Positions 1-8,530 of a stretch of 64,000 nucleotides of DNA are shown here, piece after piece; position 1 is the first letter of the stretch; each line of letters begins with the position of its first letter. Source of the DNA: Ruminococcus_G sp050944435 (GTDB lineage: Bacteria > Bacillota > Clostridia > Lachnospirales > Lachnospiraceae); NCBI GenBank assembly GCA_050944435.1, contig JBMNRB010000004.1, forward strand, positions 1-64,000, in the 5' to 3' direction. The notes under the pieces were generated by a model. That model worked only from the letters and a program-made list of their open reading frames with translations, did no database searches and was not told where the DNA came from. The position numbers were made by a program, and so were the translations under genes.

Positions 1-150
1 TTTCTGGTTTCTATTGGACAGAATCTCTATAAATTTCACAACAAAAAGATGAAGACCGCGACAGCCGCATAAGCAATTTAATCATCAGACTTATGGGGTA
101 AGGGGAGTTATACGCATTTTTAGAAAATTTCATGTGCTTACGCATAAAAA

Positions 151-196
151 GAGGACTGTGAAAAAATGATTTCTCATTTTTTCACAGCCCCTTTTA
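151..196 (-). terminator. Intrinsic terminator of the SH3-domain gene
   Basis: A perfect 14-bp hairpin (156-169 pairs with 174-187, 4-nt loop) lies 12 bases beyond the stop codon of the minus-strand SH3-domain gene. On the minus strand it is followed by a T-rich run. It is nearly symmetrical and could also stop transcription arriving on the plus strand from the left. Bases 1-150 contain no gene I can recognise. Confidence 0.8.
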
Positions 197-198
197 TT

Positions 199-1110
199 CT
201 ACTCAAACATATCGCTTCTGACGTATCCCGTCTGATTTTCATATGATATTTCAATCCAGTCATCCTGGCTTCCCATCTTGGCAACCTGCTGTCCTTCTTC
301 CAGTTTTCCCAGGATTTCCGCCTCTTCACTGGGTTCCGACCGTACGTTGCAGTCACTTTTCACCGTAATGGTTTCCCCTGTTTCCGCTGAGGCTGCCTGG
401 GAGGTGCCGATTCCCAGACTCTCCACGAAATCTTTCAGCTCTTCATCGCTTTCCAAGGCAGTGTTATATTCGCTTTCCACTTCTTCCCTCAGATCCTGAA
501 CCTCTTTCAGATCCATCGTATTTTCTATGTATTCCTGAGTCTGCTCATCCTGCTCTTCTGTTGCAATATAAAGCTGTCCGCTTTCATCCGTACACACATA
601 CAGACGGCTTAATCCCGGAACTTCCGTATCAATATCATTGAACTTATAAGTATATCGGGCATATACTATATAAGTTCCCTCTGAAGGTCCTTCCACTGTA
701 TATGTTTCCACGTTATCATAATTTTCAATGTAGGTATCATTGGTTATCTTTGCTTCTTCCGCAGCATCCAGACTGTCCACTACGCTTTTGATGCCTGCGA
801 TATCTCTGTTCCCCAGCGCTGTATAATAAGTCTGAATCACCGTCGTCACTTCCGGATAAGCCTCTTTCTCCAAAGGAGTTTCTGTGGGCGCCACGGTCGC
901 TTCCGGAGTTGTCTCCGCCTCTTTCGTATCCGCGGTCTCATCCTCCTCATTGGTCTGTGTCTGCTGTACCTGTGCAGTCTCATCCTCTGTTCCGACTCTT
1001 GAAGAAATAAACCTGATACCCAGGAAAATTACTGCCAACGCAAGAATAATAAAAAGTCCAAGCAGGATATATCTGAGATTGTCAGAAAGCCACTCTCTAA
1101 AATTATCCAA
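199..1110 (-). CDS. Single-pass membrane protein with C-terminal bacterial SH3 domain
   Basis: A predicted 303-residue protein. A short cytoplasmic N-terminus is followed by one hydrophobic transmembrane segment (about residues 13-35), an acidic Thr/Glu/Gln-rich linker (about 40-85), a middle domain of about 130 residues that I do not recognise, and a C-terminal SH3b domain of about 60 residues with the usual NVRSEPS start and a GYV end. SH3b domains on extracellular tails commonly bind cell wall, so a surface role is likely but unproven. I chose the TTG at 1110 because AAAGGAGG (1121-1128) lies 10 bases upstream; an earlier in-frame TTG at 1146 has no ribosome binding site. The gene starts 52 bases downstream of tRNA-Arg with no terminator visible between them, so it may share the tRNA promoter. 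Substrate and partners are unknown. Confidence 0.75.
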   Translation of the reverse strand: MDNFREWLSDNLRYILLGLFIILALAVIFLGIRFISSRVGTEDETAQVQQTQTNEEDETADTKEAETTPEATVAPTETPLEKEAYPEVTTVIQTYYTALGNRDIAGIKSVVDSLDAAEEAKITNDTYIENYDNVETYTVEGPSEGTYIVYARYTYKFNDIDTEVPGLSRLYVCTDESGQLYIATEEQDEQTQEYIENTMDLKEVQDLREEVESEYNTALESDEELKDFVESLGIGTSQAASAETGETITVKSDCNVRSEPSEEAEILGKLEEGQQVAKMGSQDDWIEISYENQTGYVRSDMFE

Positions 1111-1162
1111 ACTTATATGACCTCCTTTGTCACTCGGTATCCCCAATCAGCAGAAATACCAA

Positions 1163-1235
1163 CACATCTGGAGGGATTCGAACCCCCGACACGTGGCACC
1201 GGAAACCACTGCTCTATCCCCTGAGCTACAGATGC
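1163..1235 (-). tRNA. tRNA-Arg (anticodon CCG)
   Basis: A 73-nt cloverleaf read on the minus strand. The 7-bp acceptor stem GCATCTG/CAGATGT has a G-U first pair. The 5-bp anticodon stem GTGGT/GCCAC carries the loop TTCCGGT with CCG at positions 34-36. The variable loop has 5 nt, and the T arm GGGGG-TTCGAAT-CCCTC is followed by discriminator G. The terminal CCA is not encoded (TTG follows). The anticodon reads CGG arginine codons. Confidence 0.95.
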
Positions 1236-1264
1236 ATGCCTGGCTGTTTACACCATGCCTGATT

Positions 1265-1293
1265 ATAATACCATATCCTCAGAGAATTGTAAA
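1265..1293 (-). promoter_or_regulatory. Sigma-A promoter of tRNA-Arg
   Basis: TTTACA (1288-1293), a 17-bp spacer and TATTAT (1265-1270) on the minus strand, about 30 bases upstream of the mature tRNA end. It sits just past the stop codon of the DUF5688 gene. Confidence 0.7.
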
Positions 1294-1302
1294 GAAAAAA
1301 GC

Positions 1303-2205
1303 TCATTTTTCCATTTTTAAAATTCTGTTATCCGTATCATAATAGTAAATATGATCGGAAAGTATCTCTTCTTCCGCCACATACTGGCGGTTTACATCCT
1401 GTACAATTAACTTTAAATCGTCTGGGAAAAACTGCCCGGAATCGGGCACAATGATGGATTCATGAATACTGCTGGGCAGTATATAGAAATTGTTTTTTAA
1501 GAATGCGCCTATTCTCTCCAAAACCTGAGGATACAGAAAACATACGGCGCCATAATATTTTTCCTGGTTGGTGAGTACAAACATATTTTCTTCCTTTCCC
1601 ATGTTTTCCTCATCACCGTCATAAAAATTCTCTCCGGCCGTCTCCTGAATCAGCTGCAGCATCCCCGCCATATACGGCGGCAAAAGCCGGCAGGTATTGT
1701 CTCTGGCCCGTTCAAACAGTTCCTCTTCTGTGACATCCCATACTTTAATATGAAAATTATGGATCAGTATGGAAGCTTTCCGCCCCGAAAATTCTTCTAT
1801 CCGGTAATAGTAAACCAGGGCCAGATCCAAAATCTTTCTGTAGGGCATGTTTTTCAGCATTTCACTGTTTTTCTCATAGTTTATGAGACGAAAACAAATA
1901 TGGGCGGAGACCTTTTCATAATGTTCAAAAAAGGTCAGACAAGATGAAGAACCTGTACTGCCGGCCCTATACTCCTCCACCACCTGGCTGGCCGCTTCTT
2001 CCATCAGTGTACCTTCCATAAACGCCTCATAATAAGGCTGTATGTACACTGCCGGTACTGCGTGCTCTTTCCGGTGCCGGATCACCATACTTTCTCTGAA
2101 AACCCCGTTGTTTTTCGGTATTGTCTCCACGGACACCTTATACTCCGGTCCCAGAATCTGCTGTACGAGTTCCTTGAGTTTCGTTTTGAATGCATTGTAA
2201 TCCAA
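1303..2205 (-). CDS. DUF5688 family protein
   Basis: A 300-residue soluble protein with no signal peptide or membrane segment. Its composition and layout (N-terminal MDYNAFKTKLKE-like start, a central YYYRIEEF region, and a C-terminal stretch about a predicted date/availability-like domain with YPQVLERIG and FYILPSSIHE) match the DUF5688 family, which is widespread in Lachnospiraceae and has no established function. The start is TTG at 2205, with AAAGGATG about six bases upstream. It is monocistronic: efp upstream has its own terminator, and the tRNA promoter begins just downstream. The family assignment is from memory of the sequence pattern. Confidence 0.65.
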   Translation of the reverse strand: MDYNAFKTKLKELVQQILGPEYKVSVETIPKNNGVFRESMVIRHRKEHAVPAVYIQPYYEAFMEGTLMEEAASQVVEEYRAGSTGSSSCLTFFEHYEKVSAHICFRLINYEKNSEMLKNMPYRKILDLALVYYYRIEEFSGRKASILIHNFHIKVWDVTEEELFERARDNTCRLLPPYMAGMLQLIQETAGENFYDGDEENMGKEENMFVLTNQEKYYGAVCFLYPQVLERIGAFLKNNFYILPSSIHESIIVPDSGQFFPDDLKLIVQDVNRQYVAEEEILSDHIYYYDTDNRILKMEK

Positions 2206-2328
2206 ACAATCATCCTTTCTTTTTTTTATTTTTTCAACGGCATATCAGGTTTTCTGCAGCCGTAGAAAATCTGTTTAAAGAGATATAGTAGAAAATCATC
2301 GGTGAGATTTGCCGCACGAAAGTGCATG

Positions 2329-2371
2329 AAAAAAAGAACAGATACTGCCCAGGCAGAGATGCCTGAGCAGT
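2329..2371 (-). terminator. Intrinsic terminator of efp
   Basis: A 12-bp stem with one mismatch (2344-2355 with 2360-2371, 4-nt loop), followed on the minus strand by a run of seven T in TTCTTTTTTTC. It lies 29 bases beyond the efp stop codon. Confidence 0.85.
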
Positions 2372-2399
2372 TAATCATTTTCTGAATGGATGTCAAACG

Positions 2400-2957
2400 T
2401 TAAACACGGGATAAATATTCACCGCTTCTGGTATCGATTTTGATCTTATCTCCCGTTTCCACAAAGAGAGGAACATTCACGGTAGCTCCTGTTTCCACAG
2501 TGGCCGGTTTTGTCGCGCCCTGAGCGGTATCGCCTTTGAATCCGGGCTCTGTCTCTGTAACTTCCAGCTCCACGAAAAGGGGAGCTTCCACAGCAAACAC
2601 GTTGCCGTTATGAGAACAGATCTTAACCATCTCATTTTCTTTTACGAATTTAAGCGCGTCGCCGATAGTCTCTTTATTCAGCGCAATCTGATCATAAGTT
2701 TCCATATTCATAAAGTTGTACAGTTCTCCATCGCTGTAAAGATACTGCATATCCTGACGCTCAATACGAGCCTGCGGGAATTTTTCCGTTGGACGGAATG
2801 TTTTTTCCACAACACCGCCATTAATTACATTTTTCAATTTTGCACGGACAAAAGCCGCGCCTTTACCCGGTTTTACATGCTGAAATTCAATAATCTGAAC
2901 CACATTTCCATCTATTTCCAGCGTAACACCGTTTTTAAAATCTCCTGCTGATATCAT
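2400..2957 (-). CDS. efp: Translation elongation factor P
   Basis: 185 residues, the normal length of EF-P. It has the KOW-like N-terminal domain followed by two OB-fold domains. The loop bearing the conserved lysine is KPGKGAAF (about residues 25-32), and the C-terminal signature region ends GDKIKIDTRSGEYLSRV. EF-P enters the E site of ribosomes stalled at proline-rich stretches and stimulates peptide bond formation. The start is the ATG at 2957, preceded by TAAGGAGGA; an upstream in-frame extension to 2993 lacks a ribosome binding site. It follows aroK on the same strand with a 69-base gap and ends in a clear terminator. Confidence 0.95.
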   Translation of the reverse strand: MISAGDFKNGVTLEIDGNVVQIIEFQHVKPGKGAAFVRAKLKNVINGGVVEKTFRPTEKFPQARIERQDMQYLYSDGELYNFMNMETYDQIALNKETIGDALKFVKENEMVKICSHNGNVFAVEAPLFVELEVTETEPGFKGDTAQGATKPATVETGATVNVPLFVETGDKIKIDTRSGEYLSRV

Positions 2958-3026
2958 ACAGCTATTCCTCCTTAATACCGCATATAACTTCACTATGCTA
3001 TATTTTATATGATATCCTCTATTTTT

Positions 3027-3542
3027 TCAACTAATTTTTTCTGCAATGCCGCGAATTTCCTCAACAATCTGTGAAAAACTCTTTCCATCAGTGGCAATCC
3101 GCACATCGCACACCCCTTCGTATATGGATTTCCGCTGTTTTTGAAGGGTTTCTATCCGTGTTTTCAAATCCCCTCCCTTCAGCATGGGACGCGTATCATC
3201 ATACTTCAGCCGTTCCAGAAGGGTATCCACCGCTGCCTCCAGAAGCACCACCGTTCCCATTTGGGCAAGCAGATTCTGATTTTCCGGCTCTACCGGCAGT
3301 CCGCCGCCGGCGGAAATCACCATACGCTCCGGTCTCTGACTCATCTGCCTTAAAACTTCTGTCTCCAGACTTCGAAAATATTTCTCTCCATACTGTTCAA
3401 AGATCTGGGTAATCTCCATACCGGCTCTTTCTCTGATTACATCGTCCATATCCACAAAGGGCAGTCCCATGGCCCGGGCCAGCCGTTTTCCCACACTGGT
3501 TTTCCCGCAGCCCATAAAGCCAATTAAAATAATATGATTCAC
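3027..3542 (-). CDS. aroK: Shikimate kinase
   Basis: 171 residues, as expected. The P-loop GFMGCGKTSVGK (8-19) opens the protein. It is followed by a VDMDD shikimate-binding motif (about 30-34), the SAGGG motif (about 76-80) and a lid region with RPML (about 117). It transfers phosphate from ATP to shikimate in aromatic amino acid synthesis. The GTG start at 3542 overlaps the yqeG stop by 4 bp and has GAGGGG upstream, so it is translationally coupled. aroD and aroE elsewhere in the window belong to the same pathway. Confidence 0.95.
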   Translation of the reverse strand: MNHIILIGFMGCGKTSVGKRLARAMGLPFVDMDDVIRERAGMEITQIFEQYGEKYFRSLETEVLRQMSQRPERMVISAGGGLPVEPENQNLLAQMGTVVLLEAAVDTLLERLKYDDTRPMLKGGDLKTRIETLQKQRKSIYEGVCDVRIATDGKSFSQIVEEIRGIAEKIS

Positions 3543-4075
3543 CGTTTCCCCTCTCCCCTTTTCCGCTGATAAAAGAAAAGCACAATTTTTTCCAGATACC
3601 TTTTCAGCACAATCTGGATTTCTTCCTTGGGATGAATGGGACTGACCAGAACGGCTTTCAGTCCGGCACGTTTTGCTCCGTACACATCCGTAAAAAGCTG
3701 ATCGCCGATAAAAAGGGTCGTCCTTTCATCCGTTCCCATCATCTTCATCGCTTTCCGGTAATTCTTCACAGAAGGTTTATGGGCGTTTTCGATAAAAAAA
3801 ACCTGGATAGGCTCATTAAAAGAAGATACCCTCTCTATCTGATTATTGGACAGCAGACAGCAGGAAAATCCCAGCTTCTTCAGTCGCTCAAACAGGGCGA
3901 TCGCCCGCTGGTCCGCCGGCGCTCCGTGGGGCACCAGCGTATTGTCAATATCAAATATAAGCCCCCGGTATCCCTTTTCATATATCTTTTCAAAATCGAT
4001 CTCATAGGTGGAATCCACCCAGGCATCCGGATAAAACCGACTCAGCATCCTCTGTTTTCTCCTGTCATCTTTCAT
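3539..4075 (-). CDS. yqeG: YqeG family HAD IIIA-type phosphatase
   Basis: 178 residues. HAD motif I is FDIDNTLV (about 39-46), motif II is LLSNN (about 75-79), and the acidic motif is FIGDQLFTDV (about 122-131), a pattern typical of YqeG and related phosphatidylglycerophosphatase-like HAD proteins. Its substrate here is not known; some family members dephosphorylate phosphatidylglycerophosphate, so a lipid role is possible. It overlaps citrate synthase by 11 bp upstream and aroK by 4 bp downstream, so the three are almost certainly co-transcribed. Confidence 0.85.
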   Translation of the reverse strand: MKDDRRKQRMLSRFYPDAWVDSTYEIDFEKIYEKGYRGLIFDIDNTLVPHGAPADQRAIALFERLKKLGFSCCLLSNNQIERVSSFNEPIQVFFIENAHKPSVKNYRKAMKMMGTDERTTLFIGDQLFTDVYGAKRAGLKAVLVSPIHPKEEIQIVLKRYLEKIVLFFYQRKRGEGKR

Positions 4076-5423
4076 GAAGAGGAATATACTTCTCTTCCTC
4101 TTTTATATTCTTGTATGCAGGCCGAATGATCTTGTCCGTATTGATCAGCTCTTCCATCCGGTGAGCGCTCCATCCGGCAATACGCGCAATGGCGAACATA
4201 GGCGTATACAATTCCATAGGCAGATCCAGCATACTGTAAACAAATCCACTGTAAAAGTCCACATTGGCGCTGACGCCTTTGTAAATGTGGCGTTCTCTTC
4301 CGATAATCTTCGGCGCCATCTCCTCAATCATGGAATACAGTTTGAAATCTTCATATCTGCCCTTTTCTTCAGCCAGCTGTTCCACAAACTTCTTAAAGAT
4401 TTTGGCCCTTGGATCCGATATGGAGTAAACTGCATGCCCCATTCCGTAGATAAGCCCTCTTCTGTCAAAGGCTTCTTTATGGAGAAGACGGGTGAGATAA
4501 TCCTCCACTTCTTCCTCATCGGCAGGATCATGGAGGGTATTTTTCATATCCTCAAACATTTTCATTACTTTGATATTTGCGCCGCCATGCTTCGGCCCTT
4601 TCAATGAACCCAGCGCCGCCGCAATGGCTGAATACGTATCGGTCCCGGAAGAAGAAACCACATGGGTGGTAAAAGTAGAGTTGTTTCCTCCGCCGTGCTC
4701 TGCATGGAGCACGAGAGCCAGATCCAGAATCGTCGCCTCCAACTGGGAATATTTCTTATCCGGACGCAGCATCCTCAAAATATTTTCCGCCGTGGACAGG
4801 TTTCTGGCCGGATGATGGATATAAAGGCTCTTTCCTCTGATATAATGGTTATAAGCCTGATATCCATATACGGAAAGCATGGGGAATACACTGATCAGAT
4901 TCAGACACTGCCGCAGAACATTGGGAAGGGAGATATCATCCGCATTATTGTCATAGGCATATAACGTCAGTACGCTTCTGGACAGAGTATTCATCATATC
5001 TCTGCTGGGCGCCTTCATCACCACGTCCCGCACGAAGTTGGTGGGCAGGGACCGCTGGGAAGCCAGTATCTTCTTGAAATCCGCAAGCTGCTGTTCACTG
5101 GGCAGCTGGCCGAACAGCAGAAGATACGTCACCTCTTCAAACCCCTGACGTTTTTCACTTAAAAATCCCTTCGTCAGATCTTCAATGTTATATCCCCGGT
5201 AATACAAACGGCCGTCGCAGGGAACCTGTTTCCCATCAACCTCTTCATATGCAACAATATTGGAAATCTGCGTCAGACCTGCCAGAACGCCTTTCCCGTT
5301 GACATCCCTTAAACCTCTCTTCACATCGTATTTTGCATAAAGAGACACGTCCATCTTGCTGTTCTGCACACAGATATCGGTCAGCGCCTCCATTTCCGGT
5401 GTAACTTTCAATTTAAAAGCCAT
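4065..5423 (-). CDS. gltA: Citrate (Si)-synthase type protein
   Basis: 452 residues. The three catalytic residues of the family are visible: His279 in GPKHGGAN, His330 in YGMGHAVY and Asp389 in NVDFYSG. It condenses acetyl-CoA with oxaloacetate to form citrate, the entry to glutamate synthesis in anaerobes with an incomplete TCA cycle. No aconitase or isocitrate dehydrogenase gene lies nearby. The start is ATG at 5423 with AAGGGG upstream. The gene overlaps yqeG by 11 bp, an unrelated neighbour. A 2-methylcitrate synthase cannot be excluded from motifs alone. Confidence 0.88.
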   Translation of the reverse strand: MAFKLKVTPEMEALTDICVQNSKMDVSLYAKYDVKRGLRDVNGKGVLAGLTQISNIVAYEEVDGKQVPCDGRLYYRGYNIEDLTKGFLSEKRQGFEEVTYLLLFGQLPSEQQLADFKKILASQRSLPTNFVRDVVMKAPSRDMMNTLSRSVLTLYAYDNNADDISLPNVLRQCLNLISVFPMLSVYGYQAYNHYIRGKSLYIHHPARNLSTAENILRMLRPDKKYSQLEATILDLALVLHAEHGGGNNSTFTTHVVSSSGTDTYSAIAAALGSLKGPKHGGANIKVMKMFEDMKNTLHDPADEEEVEDYLTRLLHKEAFDRRGLIYGMGHAVYSISDPRAKIFKKFVEQLAEEKGRYEDFKLYSMIEEMAPKIIGRERHIYKGVSANVDFYSGFVYSMLDLPMELYTPMFAIARIAGWSAHRMEELINTDKIIRPAYKNIKEEEKYIPLHER

Positions 5424-5481
5424 ACGTTCCTACCCCTTTCTGTCGCTTCTCCCCTTCATCATTAATCCAGACACTGTATTA

Positions 5482-5511
5482 AGTATACCATTTTTCCATC
5501 CATAGATACAA
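5482..5511 (-). promoter_or_regulatory. Possible promoter of citrate synthase-yqeG-aroK
   Basis: TATACT (5482-5487) with TTGTAT (5506-5511) 18 bp upstream, on the minus strand, about 60 bases before the citrate synthase start. The -10 is good; the -35 and spacing are less convincing. Confidence 0.45.
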
Positions 5512-5549
5512 CTCTACAATTCTTAATATTTTGTGAATATTTAGAATTA

Positions 5550-6455
5550 TCACTGTACGGAAAGCTTTTTCTTAATGAAACGGAGAAACTCTTCTCCCAG
5601 AGGACTCAGTCCATCTCTCATCCTTTGCACATATCCAAAATAAACCTCGCTTCCGTCAGAAAGGATGGGAACAGCATGGATTCCTTCCCGGGAAAATCTC
5701 TCTTTCATCAGATAATTTCCCACATATGCCAGCGCTGTGGATTTAAGCATCTGTATAATCAAGTCACCACTGTCGGTAACCACCGTCCTTGGCATTCTCT
5801 CAAAAACATCCATACTGCTTTTCAGATGGCGGGTGGAAGAAAAAAACTCTTCTTTAGATGCGATAAGTTTCATATTCTTCAACTGGGGGGTGTTTACTTT
5901 TTCTTCGCCATACAGAGGATGGGAAGGTCCCACAAAAAGGCAGGAATGGGTTTTTTTCAGCAGATGAAAGCTCAGCCTTTTATAGCGCAGAATGTCCTGG
6001 AAAGCAAAATACTGATTCTGTGCAATGGATACGAATCCCATTCCGGACCGGTGTTTATGAAGATCCTGCATAACCTCCTCCACCGTCCCTTCCAGGTACT
6101 GAAATCGGATATTCTTTCCCATGTTTCTGGCATAAAACTCCGTATACAGCCGGGATAGTCCGGTGCCAAAACTGGCTGACACAGCAAAATGATCGGATCT
6201 TTTTTCCTCCTGAACCATTCCGATCATTTCCATATTGCGCAGTATCCCGGCCGCATACTCATAAACTTTTCGTCCCTCCTCTGTCATCACCACCCCTTTG
6301 GCCTTTCTGTTCAAAAGGGGAAAGTCCAGTTCTTCTTCCAAAGCCTTAATTGTCTTACTTATATGGGGCTGAGACGTATACAACACTTCTGACGCCGCCT
6401 TAAAACTGCCCATGTCAACGCTCACTACAAAAAACTGCAATTGCTTTAACTGCAT
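5550..6455 (-). CDS. LysR family transcriptional regulator
   Basis: 301 residues. It has an N-terminal winged helix-turn-helix of the LysR type (about 1-60; LQFFVVSVDMGSFKAASE, then TSQPHISKTIKALEEEL) and a C-terminal periplasmic-binding-like effector domain (about 88-295). It probably binds a small ligand and controls nearby genes. The gene lies 25 bases downstream of the MATE gene, so it may be the last gene of the cobalamin-riboswitch operon. It also lies directly upstream of citrate synthase, separated by 126 bases with a separate promoter candidate, so regulation of that gene is an alternative. The start is ATG 6455, with AAGGAG 11 bases upstream. The effector is unknown. Confidence 0.88.
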   Translation of the reverse strand: MQLKQLQFFVVSVDMGSFKAASEVLYTSQPHISKTIKALEEELDFPLLNRKAKGVVMTEEGRKVYEYAAGILRNMEMIGMVQEEKRSDHFAVSASFGTGLSRLYTEFYARNMGKNIRFQYLEGTVEEVMQDLHKHRSGMGFVSIAQNQYFAFQDILRYKRLSFHLLKKTHSCLFVGPSHPLYGEEKVNTPQLKNMKLIASKEEFFSSTRHLKSSMDVFERMPRTVVTDSGDLIIQMLKSTALAYVGNYLMKERFSREGIHAVPILSDGSEVYFGYVQRMRDGLSPLGEEFLRFIKKKLSVQ

Positions 6456-6480
6456 CTTCTTTTTGTCTCCTTTTTTGTAT

Positions 6481-7809
6481 TTAAAGATGTTTCCTGATCT
6501 TCACCCAGCATGCCGTCAGACAGACTGCCGCCGCCAGCCAGGCGCAGGGATAAACCGCCGCCACTGCTTCCAGGCTTCCAAAGAGCCGGTTAAATACCAG
6601 CAGCAAAACCGTACGCAGTCCGCAGATACATATCAGAATCAGCGCCATGGGTGGTATTGACCGCCCGATCCCCCGCAGAGCATCTGCGTGAACTTCCAGA
6701 AGCACATACAGCCAGTAAAAAGGGAACGTCACCCTAATAATCCGTATACCCAGAGCAATCACACTGTCATCGGATGTAAACAGCCCCAAAACTGCTTTTC
6801 CCTGCCAGATCAGCAGCATCGCCATAATCACAGCATAAGCGCATCCCATGACAATGCAGTTAATAACACCTTTTTGGATTCTTGTTTTTTCTCCGGCTCC
6901 GAAATTCTGTCCGACAAAAGTCGTGGCCGCCTGTCCAAAAGCCACAATCGGCAAATAAATCAGACATTCCACCTTGAAATAAGCGGTAAAAGCGGCAATC
7001 ACCGACACACCCAGACTATTAATGGCAGTCTGCACAAAAATATTAGACAATGTAATCACCATATTCTGGCATCCGGCCGGAACACCAATTTTCATGACGG
7101 AACGCAGAATATCCCTGGAAATTCCGATTTTTTTCCAGTTCAGGCGATATTCATCCGAGCGTCGGATTAGATAAACGACTGTACCGGCAGCCGCTGCCAA
7201 CTGAGATAAAAAAGTGGCCCAGGCAGCGCCTTCCACCCCCATCCCAAAATGAGCCAGACTGATCCAGTCCAGCAGAATATTAATCAATGCGCCTGTCAGC
7301 TGAAACACCATCGGCGTCCGGGAATCCCCACGGGCACGGATGACGCCGGCATTCATATTATACACAAAAAGAGGAGTCATGCCCAACAGATAAATTCTTA
7401 TATAAAGAAGACTCTGCTCCAGAATCTCCAAAGGCGTATTCATCCACAGAAGGATCTGCCGCGACAGCGCCAGACCCAGTAAAGTCAGAACCGCGCCTCC
7501 GGCCAGGGAAAGCCCCATGGCGGTGTGAATGACTTTATGGATTCTCTTTTTATTATTTTCTCCCACTGATATGGAAATAATCACCCCTGTTCCCAGGGAA
7601 AGACCTGTAAAAAAGCCGACCATACAATTGGTCAGCAGAGAACTTGCGCCCACCGCCGCCGTGGCCTGTGTGCCAAGAAAATTTCCTACAAAAAACAGAT
7701 CCACCGTATTATACAACTGCTGGATCAGGCTGGTCCCCAGTAGGGGCAGCGCAAACAACAGCAGCTGTTTTCCGATGGAACCCTTCGTCAGTTCGCTTTT
7801 CTTTTTCAT
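6481..7809 (-). CDS. MATE family efflux transporter
   Basis: 442 residues with about 12 hydrophobic segments in two related halves, the MATE/MatE fold. N-terminal family features include LLLFALPLLGTSLIQQLYN and VDLFFVGNFLG. Such proteins export cationic drugs or metabolites using Na+ or H+ gradients. The start is ATG 7809, just two bases after the TAA of the aspartoacylase-like gene, with the ribosome binding site GCAGGAAAA inside that gene; it is therefore translationally coupled to the cobalamin-riboswitch operon. Co-transcription with a Nik/Opp-type importer suggests that export of a related compound is part of the same system, but its substrate cannot be read from the sequence. Confidence 0.88.
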   Translation of the reverse strand: MKKKSELTKGSIGKQLLLFALPLLGTSLIQQLYNTVDLFFVGNFLGTQATAAVGASSLLTNCMVGFFTGLSLGTGVIISISVGENNKKRIHKVIHTAMGLSLAGGAVLTLLGLALSRQILLWMNTPLEILEQSLLYIRIYLLGMTPLFVYNMNAGVIRARGDSRTPMVFQLTGALINILLDWISLAHFGMGVEGAAWATFLSQLAAAAGTVVYLIRRSDEYRLNWKKIGISRDILRSVMKIGVPAGCQNMVITLSNIFVQTAINSLGVSVIAAFTAYFKVECLIYLPIVAFGQAATTFVGQNFGAGEKTRIQKGVINCIVMGCAYAVIMAMLLIWQGKAVLGLFTSDDSVIALGIRIIRVTFPFYWLYVLLEVHADALRGIGRSIPPMALILICICGLRTVLLLVFNRLFGSLEAVAAVYPCAWLAAAVCLTACWVKIRKHL

Positions 7810-7811
7810 CT

Positions 7812-8498
7812 TTAAAAACTGTTTTCCTGCTCTTTCAACTCGCAATAGGAAAGCACAGCCCCTCCCTTCAACACATTCAGACTGACAGTCTGGATAAGCA
7901 GGATACCGGGTACTCCCATACTTCCTGCCTGGTTATAGGAACCGCCGGAGGGGTTCTGCGACGGATAACGGAATTTTACATTTACCGCGCGGGCCATGGC
8001 ATCAGAAGCCTGATTTACTTTCGGAGAGGCTGCACCCAGTGTATAAACATGAGGATACAGTTCCTCGTATCCGTCCCCACAGTGCAGGTCAAGGTAATAA
8101 TCGACCTGCGGAAAGACTTTATCAACAAATGTGTGACAAATCTGTTCCGTCAACGTGCCGGATGGATCACCCGGAAATTCCCGGTTGATATTTTTACCGT
8201 CTTCATAGACCATGCTCATGGTCCGGTGTTCAAACCCGGTACGATTCACCAGCAGAAAAAGGATCACTTTTCCCCTCATCTGTGAAGGTTTTAGTTCTTC
8301 CCGCAATTCTATAGCCGCCTGGATACCAACGTATTCCGCATTATGGATTCCTCCGGTTACAAGAACCGTTGGCCCGTCCTGCATGCCGCAGATCAGAGAC
8401 ACCGGAATCTCCAGTCCGGAATCTGCGATATGCAGCCAGCCGGAAACCTTCTCCCCAGGCTTTGCCGTCAACTCTCCCAATGTCAGATTTTTTCCCAT
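7812..8498 (-). CDS. Succinylglutamate desuccinylase/aspartoacylase-like protein, apparently internally deleted
   Basis: 228 residues, while family members usually have about 300-350. The zinc-site motif GGIHNAEY (H52, E55), the NREFPG substrate motif (about 105-110) and the second zinc ligand in DLHCGD (H139) are present. The protein then runs normally to GVPGIL (about 195-200), where the family normally continues with a catalytic Glu and a domain of about 80 residues. Here it jumps to IQTVSLNVLKGGAVLSY, which resembles the very last strand of the family (VLYQTVSL..). This looks like an in-frame internal deletion of about 75-100 residues, so hydrolase activity is doubtful although both ends are in frame. 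The start ATG 8498 has AGGAAAGGAG upstream; a longer reading into oppF is not needed. It lies between the ABC genes and MATE in the operon. Confidence 0.7.
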   Translation of the reverse strand: MGKNLTLGELTAKPGEKVSGWLHIADSGLEIPVSLICGMQDGPTVLVTGGIHNAEYVGIQAAIELREELKPSQMRGKVILFLLVNRTGFEHRTMSMVYEDGKNINREFPGDPSGTLTEQICHTFVDKVFPQVDYYLDLHCGDGYEELYPHVYTLGAASPKVNQASDAMARAVNVKFRYPSQNPSGGSYNQAGSMGVPGILLIQTVSLNVLKGGAVLSYCELKEQENSF

Positions 8499-8530
8499 AT
8501 AAACTTTTGTCTCCTTTCCTGCCCCATCTT

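Noticed and set aside
2321..2334. GCAC-gaaa-GTGC mini hairpin as an RNA element
   Set aside because: Only a 4-bp stem, next to a full terminator that explains the region.
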